Shown piece after piece: positions 49,639-58,526 of a stretch of 64,000 nt of DNA (positions are counted from its first letter, which is position 1; each line of letters opens with the position of its first letter). The position numbers and the translations under genes are program-made. Source of the stretch: a virus; the IMG/VR virus record IMGVR_UViG_3300031951_000041, positions 1 through 64,000 of that record. One strand, written 5' to 3'. The notes under the pieces were generated by a model. It was not told the DNA's origin. It made no database searches and was given only the letters and a program-made list of their open reading frames with translations.

Positions 49639-51811
49639 AATAAGTAGATACTCTATCTAGATGTTTATCTAAAGAAGAATTAGTGTGACTTCTTGGTACT
49701 GCTTTCATTGGAGCAAACTGTGTACCACTACTATTATTAGTCGTATTGTTCATTATTACAGGTGCAGGGGCTGGTTTAGATTGAGCGGCCTCACGTATCT
49801 GGTCATTATATTCAACACTTAAATTACCTAAACTACTAGGCTCTTTCTTTACTGGAGCTACATTTGGTGCACCACCCCCTTGTTGTAAATAGCGAGCTTT
49901 AGCTTCTCTTTCAGCTTCCCTTACTTGACTCACGCTAAGCGTTTCCGAAGCCTCTCTACCTTCACCAGCAGTACGTACATTTCTACCCCTAATAACTTCT
50001 TGCTCTTCTTGTAATAACTTTTGATACTTTGGATCTTTAGTATAGTCTTTAGAAAAAACTTCTTTAGAAGCAGCAGTAGCCTTTACTGGTTTAGCTTTAT
50101 CACCAGGGGGTGTAAGAGGAAAAGCTGCAGCACCTGTGGTTGTATTAACAGCATCTGCAGGTATTTCTTGCTTTGTATCGCCTGTAAAATAATTCATTAC
50201 TTTACCACCCAGTTCACCAGCTTTCTTACCTAATGAACTTCCTGCGAAGGCTCCTATAGCCCCGCCTGCTACACCTCCAACAACTGTACCTACAGGTCCG
50301 GCAAACGAACCTAATGCAGCACCTAGTTTCATACCGGCTAAACCACCGGCAGCCATACCTACACCTTCACCAACAGCTCCACCTTTTTTCTCGGTAGCTT
50401 GCTCATTAACCTGCTTAGTCATAGCATCAGCTTGTTCAGCAGTTAATTCACCAGATTTCTTTTTAGCTTCAATGTCAGCTAATGCAGCTTTTTGTTCATC
50501 AGATGCTTCTGAAAAACCAGAGTAGGCAGCGTAAGCGCCACCGGCAACAGCCAATGCTGCGCCACCTACTTTAGCAACAGTACCAAGCCTACTAAAACGA
50601 CTAGCTGCACCAGCAGCTTTTCCTGCTGCACCACCTTTCCCTCTACCACCTAATAAATCCTTTGCAGTATCTAATAAACTACCACCCACACCACCGCTAC
50701 CACCGGTAAATTCTTTTTCTTTTACAGTAGTTATAAGTTCGTCTAGTTTTTTGGTAATAGGTTGGTATTGTAAATCTAAATCAACTGGTTCCTTGGGAGA
50801 AATAGACTCAGATATTTTTCTTACAGAGTCTAATTGTTGTTTAGAAGTTTCTAATAAATCAGCAATAATAACATTATTTTCTTCCATGGACTTAGCCATA
50901 GCCTCTTGAGAGGTAACAACATTATCATCATTTTCTTTTTCTGATGCTTTTGCACCTTCCGCTTTTACTTCTTTTAAATTCTGCTCTGCTTCTCTTACTC
51001 TTGGATCAATAGCTGCTAAATTAGTTTGTGCAGCTTCTAATCTAGCTTGTTCTGTATCAGTAGCCTCAAAACCACGTTTTTTGGCAGACGAAATATCACC
51101 TCTAGCTCCAGCTAGCTCTTGTTGAGCACCTTTTGTAGCTTCGTACCTTTTCCTACCTTCAGCCATTGTTTCATCTGAAACATACTCATCAGCTTCTTTT
51201 AATCTTCTTTCTGCTTCTTTTTTATCATACCCTGCTTTAAGGATACGTTCACGCATTTCGTCACGCTTACTTTGATCTCTTGCTCTACCTTCTTCGGTAC
51301 GTAACCCGTAGTCTTTTGCAAATTGTTCTTTTTCCGGATTATAACCCGCTGGTGCAGAAATTATATCTCCTATGTCACCCATTCTTTCATAGGCTTTATT
51401 TTGAACACTAGATGCAAAACCACCTATTGATTCTTTTATATTCTTTATAGGTGCTTTTAAGAACTCTTTTGTAGCTTCTCTTCTAGCTCTAATACCACCA
51501 ACAGCAGACATTAATTTTTCTTTTAATGTTACCGGGGCTTCTTTTTCCCCTAACTTGGTGCTTTCACCAGGAGTCTCTTTATCCTCTTTTCCTCTGCTCG
51601 GCTTATTAAAACTATCTTTTAAATCTTTTAAAGTTTTATTAATATCTTCTAACTGTTTACCAACTTCATCCTTTAAAGTCTTATCTAAGGTCTTCGTACC
51701 TTTTTCTGATATCTGTTCAAACTTCTTTTCCTCAAGTAATACACCTAACGGTTTTTCCCCGGCATCTCCAGTAGATGCAGATTTTTTTATGTCTTCTATT
51801 GCTTTTTTCAT
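49637..51811 (-). CDS. Tape-measure-like tail protein
   Basis: 724 residues. Long charged coiled-coil regions in the first ~330 residues, a Gly/Ala hydrophobic centre with glycine-zipper segments (about 410-440 and 495-540), and a polar C-terminus. This is the layout of tail tape measure proteins; at about 0.15 nm per residue it predicts a tail near 110 nm. It is last in the minus operon after gp26 and the -1-frame ORF. Not obviously similar to T4 gp29 by eye. Confidence 0.6.
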   Translation of the reverse strand: MKKAIEDIKKSASTGDAGEKPLGVLLEEKKFEQISEKGTKTLDKTLKDEVGKQLEDINKTLKDLKDSFNKPSRGKEDKETPGESTKLGEKEAPVTLKEKLMSAVGGIRARREATKEFLKAPIKNIKESIGGFASSVQNKAYERMGDIGDIISAPAGYNPEKEQFAKDYGLRTEEGRARDQSKRDEMRERILKAGYDKKEAERRLKEADEYVSDETMAEGRKRYEATKGAQQELAGARGDISSAKKRGFEATDTEQARLEAAQTNLAAIDPRVREAEQNLKEVKAEGAKASEKENDDNVVTSQEAMAKSMEENNVIIADLLETSKQQLDSVRKISESISPKEPVDLDLQYQPITKKLDELITTVKEKEFTGGSGGVGGSLLDTAKDLLGGRGKGGAAGKAAGAASRFSRLGTVAKVGGAALAVAGGAYAAYSGFSEASDEQKAALADIEAKKKSGELTAEQADAMTKQVNEQATEKKGGAVGEGVGMAAGGLAGMKLGAALGSFAGPVGTVVGGVAGGAIGAFAGSSLGKKAGELGGKVMNYFTGDTKQEIPADAVNTTTGAAAFPLTPPGDKAKPVKATAASKEVFSKDYTKDPKYQKLLQEEQEVIRGRNVRTAGEGREASETLSVSQVREAEREAKARYLQQGGGAPNVAPVKKEPSSLGNLSVEYNDQIREAAQSKPAPAPVIMNNTTNNSSGTQFAPMKAVPRSHTNSSLDKHLDRVSTY

Positions 51812-51954
51812 TATAGGTGCTTACTATTCTGTTGAAGAATTTTTAATTTATCGTTTTCTTTTTTAACATGATCAACCAGAAGAGCTACGTAAATTTCCCT
51901 TTCCCAGGGTAACATATTTTCTAATTCTGTCAACGAGTACTTGTGATGTTGCAT
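51811..51954 (-). CDS. Small ORF downstream of gene 26, probably expressed by -1 frameshift
   Basis: 47 codons from ATG 51954, starting HHKYSLTELENMLPWEREIY, ending in a charged helix; stop overlaps the tape-measure start (TAATG). No ribosome binding site precedes the ATG. Its frame is open upstream for 20 more codons into the end of gene 26, which ends in an A-AAT-TTT slippery heptamer. The H-K-x-S-x-x-E-L pattern is like the extension of tail assembly chaperones. Confidence 0.7.
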   Translation of the reverse strand: MQHHKYSLTELENMLPWEREIYVALLVDHVKKENDKLKILQQNSKHL

Positions 51955-52004
51955 TAACGCAAAATTTAAAGTATAATAATTAAGTAAGTTATCTTGAGAA
52001 AGGG

Positions 52005-52700
52005 TTATACGAAAAAATTTTGTAATCCGGTTAATTTAGTAACATTATGCTTACCACACTCATTACAATCTGCTTCTATAGTCTGTACAACTTTAGGAGA
52101 AGTTGTAAAAAACTTCTCTATTTTTTCGAACTGAGATTTTGTAAAAGATTCAACAAACTCTCTTAATTCGTTTTTAGTCTGATCCTGTGCTTCATAGTAT
52201 TCATCATTACTATAAACACCTTTAATACTGTTAGCAATTAACTCAATAATATCATCTGTACTACCATCTCCGATAACATTTACCACATCATCAAATACTG
52301 GATAATTCATCTCAATACTATACATATCCGTTAACTTTATAATATTAGAGTGATCAGGTTCTTTTTCAATACTAACATTTTCAATATTATAAGTTGCATC
52401 GATCTTATTTCCACATTCACAATTTACAATTACTTCTACTATTTCACTAATAGATTTTGCCCTTAAGTGTAAAAAGATGTACTCTACATCGAAATGCGGC
52501 AGTTTATTAACTTGTAACTTATTAAAGGTACAAACATCTACTAATTCTCTTACAACTCTAGAAACTTCTTCTTCATTAGCGTCAGTTAGTGTTAATAAAA
52601 TCTTATGTTCTTTTACTAGAAAAGGTCTATATGAAATTGGTTTATTGGTTGAAGGTAAAATCAATTCATACGTTGGTGTATCTAATTTTGGTAAAGCCAT
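52005..52700 (-). CDS. 26: Baseplate hub/assembly protein gp26 (T4_baseplate family)
   Basis: 231 residues (T4: 208). YELILPSTNKPISYRPFLVK and EHKILLTL open the domain; two Cys pairs (CECGN at ~120 and CNECGKHN at ~215) could form a zinc ribbon. Family PF12322. AGGAGATATA ribosome binding site. Ends ...QNFFV with the slippery heptamer at 52020-52014. In T4, gp26 acts in hub assembly. Confidence 0.88.
   Translation of the reverse strand: MALPKLDTPTYELILPSTNKPISYRPFLVKEHKILLTLTDANEEEVSRVVRELVDVCTFNKLQVNKLPHFDVEYIFLHLRAKSISEIVEVIVNCECGNKIDATYNIENVSIEKEPDHSNIIKLTDMYSIEMNYPVFDDVVNVIGDGSTDDIIELIANSIKGVYSNDEYYEAQDQTKNELREFVESFTKSQFEKIEKFFTTSPKVVQTIEADCNECGKHNVTKLTGLQNFFV
52014..52020 (-). promoter_or_regulatory. 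Slippery heptamer for -1 frameshift
   Basis: On the minus strand A AAT TTT (X XXY YYZ form, zero frame AAT-TTT of gene 26), nine bases before the gene 26 stop. A -1 slip yields a 296-residue product: gp26 to residue 229 plus 67 residues. Confidence 0.65.
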
Positions 52701-52712
52701 TATATCTCCTAA

Positions 52713-53414
52713 TTAACCAAATGATCCTGCTCCTACTTGTTGTCCGTTTTGATTATCTAAACCATCCGCCAGTCTAGGGGAAGGGCTTTGGATAGGCTTA
52801 TTCGAAACGCTCTTATTAGCAGCTGCAGTAGTAACTGTCTTATTAACAAATATAGGTGTGGGTACGTCAGCTACTCTTGTAGTGCTTAAGTCTCTCCAAT
52901 AACGATATGCAAATAAAACATTTAATCTATGTGTTTGATTAGTTGAGTTGTGATTAAGATCTAATAAATTTGCATTTCTAGGAAATGCATCTATTAACTC
53001 AACTTCATACGTAATATTTTCTTCTTCATCTAACTGTCTTATAATAACAGTGCCTTTATAATCATTTAACCAACCTACAGTATAGCTATCTTTATCTACT
53101 ACGGAATGCAACCAAGAATCAAAAAACCTTTTAATTTTCATCTCTCTGTCTAGATGAAAAACAATAGATGTACCTTCACCACCATAATCACTTGTGATTG
53201 GTTTTTGGTATGCAGGTCCAAATATCTTAAATGGTTTAGTTTGAATATTAAGAATAGGGAAAGAAGCCTGCTCAGCAAATAAACTTACTAAATCTGAACT
53301 CTGTCTAAGAGCAGCAGGGGGAATAATTTGAATTTCAAAACGATTAGTTCTAGCTAGACTTTTAGCTAAAAGAGTGGCTCTAAAATCCGCAATTTTAAAA
53401 TGTGCTTTATTCAT
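52713..53414 (-). CDS. Tail-tube-fold protein (gp19/gp54-like)
   Basis: 233 residues. TNRFEIQIIPP and YEVELIDAFPRNANLLDLNH then HRLNVLFAYRYW follow the pattern of T4 gp19-type tube proteins; a ~50-residue Ser/Pro/Asn tail is extra. In the minus operon with gp4 and gp26, so perhaps the tube initiator or a hub ring rather than the main tube. TAATG overlap with the upstream gene. Confidence 0.65.
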   Translation of the reverse strand: MNKAHFKIADFRATLLAKSLARTNRFEIQIIPPAALRQSSDLVSLFAEQASFPILNIQTKPFKIFGPAYQKPITSDYGGEGTSIVFHLDREMKIKRFFDSWLHSVVDKDSYTVGWLNDYKGTVIIRQLDEEENITYEVELIDAFPRNANLLDLNHNSTNQTHRLNVLFAYRYWRDLSTTRVADVPTPIFVNKTVTTAAANKSVSNKPIQSPSPRLADGLDNQNGQQVGAGSFG

Positions 53415-53983
53415 TAGTATTTTTTCCTGGTCTCTCTCCAGACCGTTTCTTTAGTAGCACCTACAAAACGCTCTACTGGTAATTGAGATGCTGTTATCCA
53501 ATCAGGATATTTAATTTTTAAAAAACGTGATTCTACATGATCATACAGATAATGTTTTACACACGCTCTTGCTGGCTCAAGTTTTGATACTGATTCTACA
53601 ATCTGCCAATTTATTCTTACTTTTGTATCATCACCTATCTTCTCACTTGCTGTGTAATTATGCATTGCACCTAGTACTTTAAATCTTACCATATAGGGTA
53701 GATAATGAAGATTGATTCCATAGAATCCATTCTCAACTCGGCGAAATGCTAATATTAAAGGAAACTTATCCCAGTATGGTAAAGAGTCTTTAAGTTTCGC
53801 TTCATAAAAAAACATATACATGTTACCAGGTATAATTTGCGAAACTAGCTCTCCACCTCTGGACATTAAGCTTTCAGGTCTAGTACTCGCAAGAACTTTA
53901 AGGTTATCGCGATACCATCTAAGTGAGCGATCAAGCTGCTGATTATTTGCTGCTTGACGAATGTTTTCGAAAGGATTTGCCAT
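53414..53983 (-). CDS. Conserved T4-like virion protein (LHYLP family)
   Basis: 189 residues from ATG 53983, five bases after a GATAAATA late box. LPYWDKFPLILAFRRVENGF and YGINLHYLPYMVRFKVL are the constant blocks of a T4-like morphogenesis protein whose exact name I cannot give (candidates: gp2/gp3-type completion proteins). Next to gene 4. Confidence 0.7.
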   Translation of the reverse strand: MANPFENIRQAANNQQLDRSLRWYRDNLKVLASTRPESLMSRGGELVSQIIPGNMYMFFYEAKLKDSLPYWDKFPLILAFRRVENGFYGINLHYLPYMVRFKVLGAMHNYTASEKIGDDTKVRINWQIVESVSKLEPARACVKHYLYDHVESRFLKIKYPDWITASQLPVERFVGATKETVWRETRKKY

Positions 53984-53988
53984 GGTAA

Positions 53989-53996
53989 TATTTATC
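53989..53996 (-). promoter_or_regulatory. Late promoter GATAAATA (minus strand)
   Basis: Box at 53996-53989, TTACC spacer, ATG 53983; identical spacing to the genes 25 and 15086 promoters. It lies at the very end of gene 4. Confidence 0.75.
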
Positions 53997-54443
53997 CTAA
54001 CCAATTCCAAGGTCTTTTTCAGTTAACACTAAAAATTTCATTCCTCTATCTTGGCAGAATTCACCAGCGGCTTTCCATTTAGCCTGATTAGTGCCGTAAT
54101 TAAAAACCTCCTCTATGAATCTTTTGGTTTTACGTTTAGGTATTTCAGGAGGTTTTGTGAATTTTTCCGGTTTAATTTCTATTAAATACTTGGTTACTTT
54201 ATTGGAAGAATCTCTTATTTTTACATAAAAATCAACAAAATATCTATGTACCTTATTATCTACTGGTGAGCGATAAGGTATAATAATTGTCTCAGAACCC
54301 CATTCCACTACAGCATCATTAAAATCACAATACTTCATGAACCTAAGCTCCCACGAAGATCTGTATATTACTTCCTGTAAGTCTCCACGGTACTTGGAAG
54401 GGTTAGAGATACGATAGTAACCTTTGTAGGTTGATTTATACAT
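53997..54443 (-). CDS. 4: Head completion protein gp4
   Basis: 148 residues (T4: 150) from ATG 54443. YRISNPSKYRGDLQEVIYRS, SWELRFMKYCD, VEWGSETIIIPYRSPVD and HRYFVDFYV, then YLIEIKPEK: PD-(D/E)XK-like nuclease core, D-F-Y and E-I-K. T4 gp4 (50/65) closes the head after packaging. First gene of the minus tail operon. Confidence 0.93.
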   Translation of the reverse strand: MYKSTYKGYYRISNPSKYRGDLQEVIYRSSWELRFMKYCDFNDAVVEWGSETIIIPYRSPVDNKVHRYFVDFYVKIRDSSNKVTKYLIEIKPEKFTKPPEIPKRKTKRFIEEVFNYGTNQAKWKAAGEFCQDRGMKFLVLTEKDLGIG

Positions 54444-54447
54444 ACGA

Positions 54448-54455
54448 GATAAATA
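54448..54455 (+). promoter_or_regulatory. Late promoter GATAAATA for gene 48
   Basis: Start point predicted at 54461; ATG 54483. Faces the minus-strand box at 54477-54470. Confidence 0.65.
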
Positions 54456-54469
54456 TAGTACATTTTCAC

Positions 54470-54477
54470 TATTTATA
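54470..54477 (-). promoter_or_regulatory. Late promoter TATAAATA for gene 4 (minus strand)
   Basis: Exact TATAAATA read on the minus strand; start point predicted near 54464, 21 nt before ATG 54443. Confidence 0.7.
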
Positions 54478-54482
54478 ACAAA

Positions 54483-55580
54483 ATGCCAACACAAGACCGC
54501 CCTAGTACCAGCTCAATAAGCAACCTAAAACCAGGTAAAGATGCAAGCACATCAAAAAATAGGTATCAGGCTGGTCCTATTTTTCAGTACCCTGTAGATC
54601 TTAATAATAATGAACTTAAGCATTACATAACATTTGAATTGGTTTCGCGTGGTAAATCTGAGGCTGTAAAAGGTAAAAAAGTACAAGAAATAAGAAACAA
54701 TCCAGATAGCGCAAATCTATCTAGAGAGCAACTATCGGGTCTAGGAACTGGTGCAGTAGGGGCAGGGGCTGTTACATCTGGTGGTGCAGTTTATGCGCTA
54801 ACAAAAAAATTATTTGATACTGTAGGTAAAACTGGAGATCAACAAAAAGGCGCACCTGGTGTAAGTATACCGGGAGTTGTTGCAGGTGGTGTTGCAGGTG
54901 TTGCTGTAGGTAAAGCTATGGCTGATTTCTTGACACCTGATGTCAAATACAAGCTGGAACAAGTAATAGCTTTGTATGTAGACGGGCCTCCTACAGTTCG
55001 CTATGGTATGAACTACACAAATAAAGAGCTAGGTAACTTAGCAGGGTTGATTGGTGGAGCTATCGGGGACACTTATAAAAATTTAAATTCTGCAGAGGCT
55101 TTATCTGCTATAGGTCTTCAGGCTGCAAAATTACCAGGTATATTTTCTGGTGTGGATATATCTACAGCTGCTCAAAAAGGAGCAGGTGTAGCTCTGAACC
55201 CGTTTAAAGAAGTAGTATTTGAATCGGTAGATTTTAGAACATTCCAATTTAAGTATAGATTTTTTCCTAGAAGCCCTGAAGAATCCAGAAGAGCAAAAGA
55301 TATAATTAGCTTATTTAAATACCATATGCACCCGGAGATGTCGGATAATAGGTTATTCTTTAAATATCCATCAGAGTTTATAATTACTTACAATTATAAT
55401 AGCGGGCGTAATACCTATTTTCATAAATTTGCAAACTGTGTATTAGAGACTATGGATTTAAGTTATGGTGGTGAACAGTTCTCTTCATTTAGTGATGGCA
55501 GCCCTACAGAAATTAACATGAGTCTTACATTCCGTGAAATCGAATTGTTAACTAAGAAGATGATCGATCAGGGGTACTAA
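54483..55580 (+). CDS. 48: Baseplate tail-tube cap gp48-like
   Basis: 365 residues, same as T4 gp48 (364). A Gly/Ala-rich hydrophobic middle (about 90-160) and a conserved C-terminal domain: NPFKEVVFESVDFRTFQFKY, FPRSPEESRRAKDIISLFKY, and LSYGGEQFSSFSDGSPTEIN. Forms the cap of the baseplate from which the tube grows. Could be gp54 instead; gene order with 53 and length favour 48. Confidence 0.8.
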   Translation: MPTQDRPSTSSISNLKPGKDASTSKNRYQAGPIFQYPVDLNNNELKHYITFELVSRGKSEAVKGKKVQEIRNNPDSANLSREQLSGLGTGAVGAGAVTSGGAVYALTKKLFDTVGKTGDQQKGAPGVSIPGVVAGGVAGVAVGKAMADFLTPDVKYKLEQVIALYVDGPPTVRYGMNYTNKELGNLAGLIGGAIGDTYKNLNSAEALSAIGLQAAKLPGIFSGVDISTAAQKGAGVALNPFKEVVFESVDFRTFQFKYRFFPRSPEESRRAKDIISLFKYHMHPEMSDNRLFFKYPSEFIITYNYNSGRNTYFHKFANCVLETMDLSYGGEQFSSFSDGSPTEINMSLTFREIELLTKKMIDQGY

Positions 55581-56071
55581 TGTATTTCGAACAGTTTCCA
55601 AAAACGTTTTATTCGTTAGATGACAATAAGAGCGTTCAGCTAGTTACCAATATTTTCTTACGTGTTATTCTTAGTGACGAGATTAAAAATAATCTCACCT
55701 TGTATGAGCTATATGATATAAAAGAAGGGGAGACACCTGAAATTATTGCAGATCAGTTTTATGGCGATCCAAAATTACACTGGGTTATTTGCCACTTAAA
55801 TGAGATAATTGACCCTAGATTTGACTGGCCTTTATCAACAAAAAATTTGAAAAGCTATTGTGAGACCAAATACGATAATATTTTTGGTATTCATCATTAC
55901 ATTAATTCAGAAGGTTATATAGTAAATAGTACTGTTCCAGGTGCAACTTCAGTTTCTAATTTTCAATACGAAGAGCAGTTAAATGAAAAGAAGAGAAGAA
56001 TACGTTTATTAAAACCTGAGTTTATTCGTAATGTAGTTAATGACTTTAAAAATATAGTGAGTAGTGTCTAA
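55580..56071 (+). CDS. 53: Baseplate wedge protein gp53
   Basis: 163 residues (T4: 196). DQFYGDPKLHWVICHLNEII followed by DPRFDWPLS is the LysM-like core of gp53. Links wedges around the hub. One-base overlap with gene 48. Confidence 0.9.
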   Translation: MYFEQFPKTFYSLDDNKSVQLVTNIFLRVILSDEIKNNLTLYELYDIKEGETPEIIADQFYGDPKLHWVICHLNEIIDPRFDWPLSTKNLKSYCETKYDNIFGIHHYINSEGYIVNSTVPGATSVSNFQYEEQLNEKKRRIRLLKPEFIRNVVNDFKNIVSSV

Positions 56072-57429
56072 TGGTAGATAGCGTTCAAAGAGCAGGTGCA
56101 GTAGATATTAGAACTTTAAAATTAATTACCACTGAAAATGTTGTAATTAATTTAAAGGAGTTTTTTGTTGAGCTTAATATTTACGAAGATATCTTTTCAC
56201 CATGTATGAAAGGTGATATTGTTTTATCTGATAGTAGAAATATTATTGATTTAGGTAATTTAGTTGGTGAAGAATTAATTAATATCGAATTTGTCACACC
56301 ATCCTTCGAACATGTAATAAAAAAGACGTTTAGAGTATATCAAATCTCCGATCGCGCTATTGTAAGAGATAATAATACGCAATTATTTACATTACATTTT
56401 GCATCAGTAGAATTTTTTTATGATATTAACCTACCATTATTCAGACCATTTGAGGGTGAAATAACAGATGTAGTTAAAGAAATATTTGGTCAATACATCG
56501 CTACGGGTAGAAATTATGATGCAAACCCTGATGATAAAGGTGCGAAAGAAGAAACCGAAATAATTACACCACTAGTTATTTTAAACCCCACAACTAATAA
56601 AGTTAAATTTATTTCTCCTGGATGGACCCCTTTCAAATGCTTAACCTGGTTAGCCTCTAAATCTATACCTAAAGAAGGTAAAGCTAAAAATTATTTGTTT
56701 TTTGAATCTAATAAATCATTTTACTTTGGATCTTTAGAATATATTTTTAAAGAAACATTACAAAATAAAGAAACTATAGGTACATACTTTAAGTCAGCTG
56801 CAAACTTTAAAGAAGGTATGTTAGATTCTACTCATCTAAATCGAGAATATTTTATCGCTAAAGATGTTACTATGGTTGAAAATATCGACCATATTAAAAA
56901 TTATACTAACGGGTATCTAGCTAATAGACTGTATTTTTTAGATGTAATGAATAAAACCTATGATGTAATTAATTATGATTACGTTGAAGAATATAAGAAC
57001 CAATGGCATACAGCAGGCTTTGGAGATTATGCCGTACCCATTTTCTCTAAGAATGCTTTTAGAAATTCAGCTTCACACATTAGTTATTACCCAAAAAATC
57101 CTAAACTGTTTGATAATTTTAAAGATAATATTAATGAAAAAATGGGTGAGATATATGGAAATAGATTGTCAAGTTTATTGGATTTAACTAACATTAAATT
57201 GAATTTAACAATACCAGGAAGAACCGATGTAGAGGTAGGAAAGATGTTATACTTTTCTTATCCAAGTCTTGGTGGTAAAGATGATAGTAATAACGCTGAT
57301 CCTTCTAAATCAGAAGATCCCAGTTACTCAGGTTACTATTTTATTACCGCAATTCGTCATAAACTTAACTTTAACGAACATAACATGACTATGGAATGTG
57401 TTAAAGATTCATTATATACTCAGAGCTAA
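56071..57429 (+). CDS. 27: Baseplate hub protein gp27-like
   Basis: 452 residues (T4: 391). FVELNIYEDIFSPCMKGDIV with FRVYQISDR is the first tube-like domain of hub proteins; WTPFKCLTWLASKSI is the usual mid-protein helix. Trimeric ring that holds the gp5 spike. One-base overlaps at both ends. Confidence 0.82.
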   Translation: MVDSVQRAGAVDIRTLKLITTENVVINLKEFFVELNIYEDIFSPCMKGDIVLSDSRNIIDLGNLVGEELINIEFVTPSFEHVIKKTFRVYQISDRAIVRDNNTQLFTLHFASVEFFYDINLPLFRPFEGEITDVVKEIFGQYIATGRNYDANPDDKGAKEETEIITPLVILNPTTNKVKFISPGWTPFKCLTWLASKSIPKEGKAKNYLFFESNKSFYFGSLEYIFKETLQNKETIGTYFKSAANFKEGMLDSTHLNREYFIAKDVTMVENIDHIKNYTNGYLANRLYFLDVMNKTYDVINYDYVEEYKNQWHTAGFGDYAVPIFSKNAFRNSASHISYYPKNPKLFDNFKDNINEKMGEIYGNRLSSLLDLTNIKLNLTIPGRTDVEVGKMLYFSYPSLGGKDDSNNADPSKSEDPSYSGYYFITAIRHKLNFNEHNMTMECVKDSLYTQS

Positions 57430-58526
57430 TGCAAAGAATATTCAACAAAGATGGTTTTAATTGGTGGATAGGGGTTGTTGAAGATAGAAACGACCCTGAA
57501 AAAATGGGTCGTTGTAAGGTAAGAATTTTTGGTTATCATACAGAAGTTAAAGAAGTTTTAGATACTAAAGATCTACCCTGGGCAATTCCAATTCAACCTA
57601 TTACATCAGCTGCTACTTCAGGTAAAGGATCCTCACCTTTAGGACCTTTACCAGGTACTTGGGTCCTTGGTTTCTTTTTAGATGGTACCGACATGCAGCA
57701 ACCTGCTATGTTAGGTACGATTGCCTCTAGTACCGTGACATCAGGATTTGAAGAGACACCAGATCCTGAATATAATACTAACCCTAATGATGGTGTTCTT
57801 AGAGATGGAACAGGTAAAGAAGTTCTTGATGAAAAAGGCGAACCGGTTAGATCAGGTACACCAGATATACCTGGGTGGAAGTTAGGACAGACATCAGAGA
57901 AGTATGAAGTAGGATCTGGCGGTCCAGGTACCATAAATGATTACAACGGTGCAGCAGCAGGAGACTTTGGAGGTGCATCGTATGGTATCTATCAAATGTA
58001 TTCTGGTTTACCTGTAAGTAGCCCTAGACTTAGCAAGCCAAGAGATGGAAGCGGGGGTACTGTTAAGTCATATGTTAGAGATCCTAACTGTAAATTTAGA
58101 GATAAGTTTGCTGGTTTAACTCCTGCAACTCCTGAATTTGATAGAGCGTGGAGAGCCTGTGCCTCTAGTAATGCAGCCGCTTTTAGAGAAGATCAACACG
58201 ATTTTATAGAAAGAACTATCTATAATAAAGCAGTAAATATTTTAAAACGTCTTCAACTATGCGATGTAGATAAGTACGGCCCAGCAGTCAAAGATCTTGT
58301 ATGGTCGACAGCAGTACAATGGGGCCCGGATAGAATTGATGATGCATTTAGAATTTTAGCAGATAAGAGTGTAATTACAGAAAGAGAAATTGTTGATTTA
58401 GTCACTCAACATAAAATTAGCTTAATACCGAGAATGTTTGCAAGAAGTAGTGAAGCTACAAAAACGGGTGTACGAAACCGTTACATTGCAGAGAAAGCTG
58501 ACTTATATAAACTTATAAAATCATGA
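57429..58526 (+). CDS. 5: gp5-like spike N-terminal protein with murein hydrolase domain
   Basis: 365 residues. OB-fold (about 1-105): WWIGVVEDRNDPEKMGRCKV and LPGTWVLGFFLDG. C-terminal domain from ~150: SEKYEVGSGGPGTI, GGASYGIYQMYS, FIERTIYNKAVNIL and LVWSTAVQWGP, a peptidoglycan-hydrolase domain common in phage hubs and VgrG-like proteins. No T4 lysozyme domain and no beta-helix: those are replaced by the next gene. Confidence 0.85.
   Translation: MQRIFNKDGFNWWIGVVEDRNDPEKMGRCKVRIFGYHTEVKEVLDTKDLPWAIPIQPITSAATSGKGSSPLGPLPGTWVLGFFLDGTDMQQPAMLGTIASSTVTSGFEETPDPEYNTNPNDGVLRDGTGKEVLDEKGEPVRSGTPDIPGWKLGQTSEKYEVGSGGPGTINDYNGAAAGDFGGASYGIYQMYSGLPVSSPRLSKPRDGSGGTVKSYVRDPNCKFRDKFAGLTPATPEFDRAWRACASSNAAAFREDQHDFIERTIYNKAVNILKRLQLCDVDKYGPAVKDLVWSTAVQWGPDRIDDAFRILADKSVITEREIVDLVTQHKISLIPRMFARSSEATKTGVRNRYIAEKADLYKLIKS

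Noticed and set aside
54444-54494. Longer start for gene 4 at 54494
   Set aside because: It would begin upstream of the late promoter start point; ATG 54443 gives the normal gp4 N-terminus.
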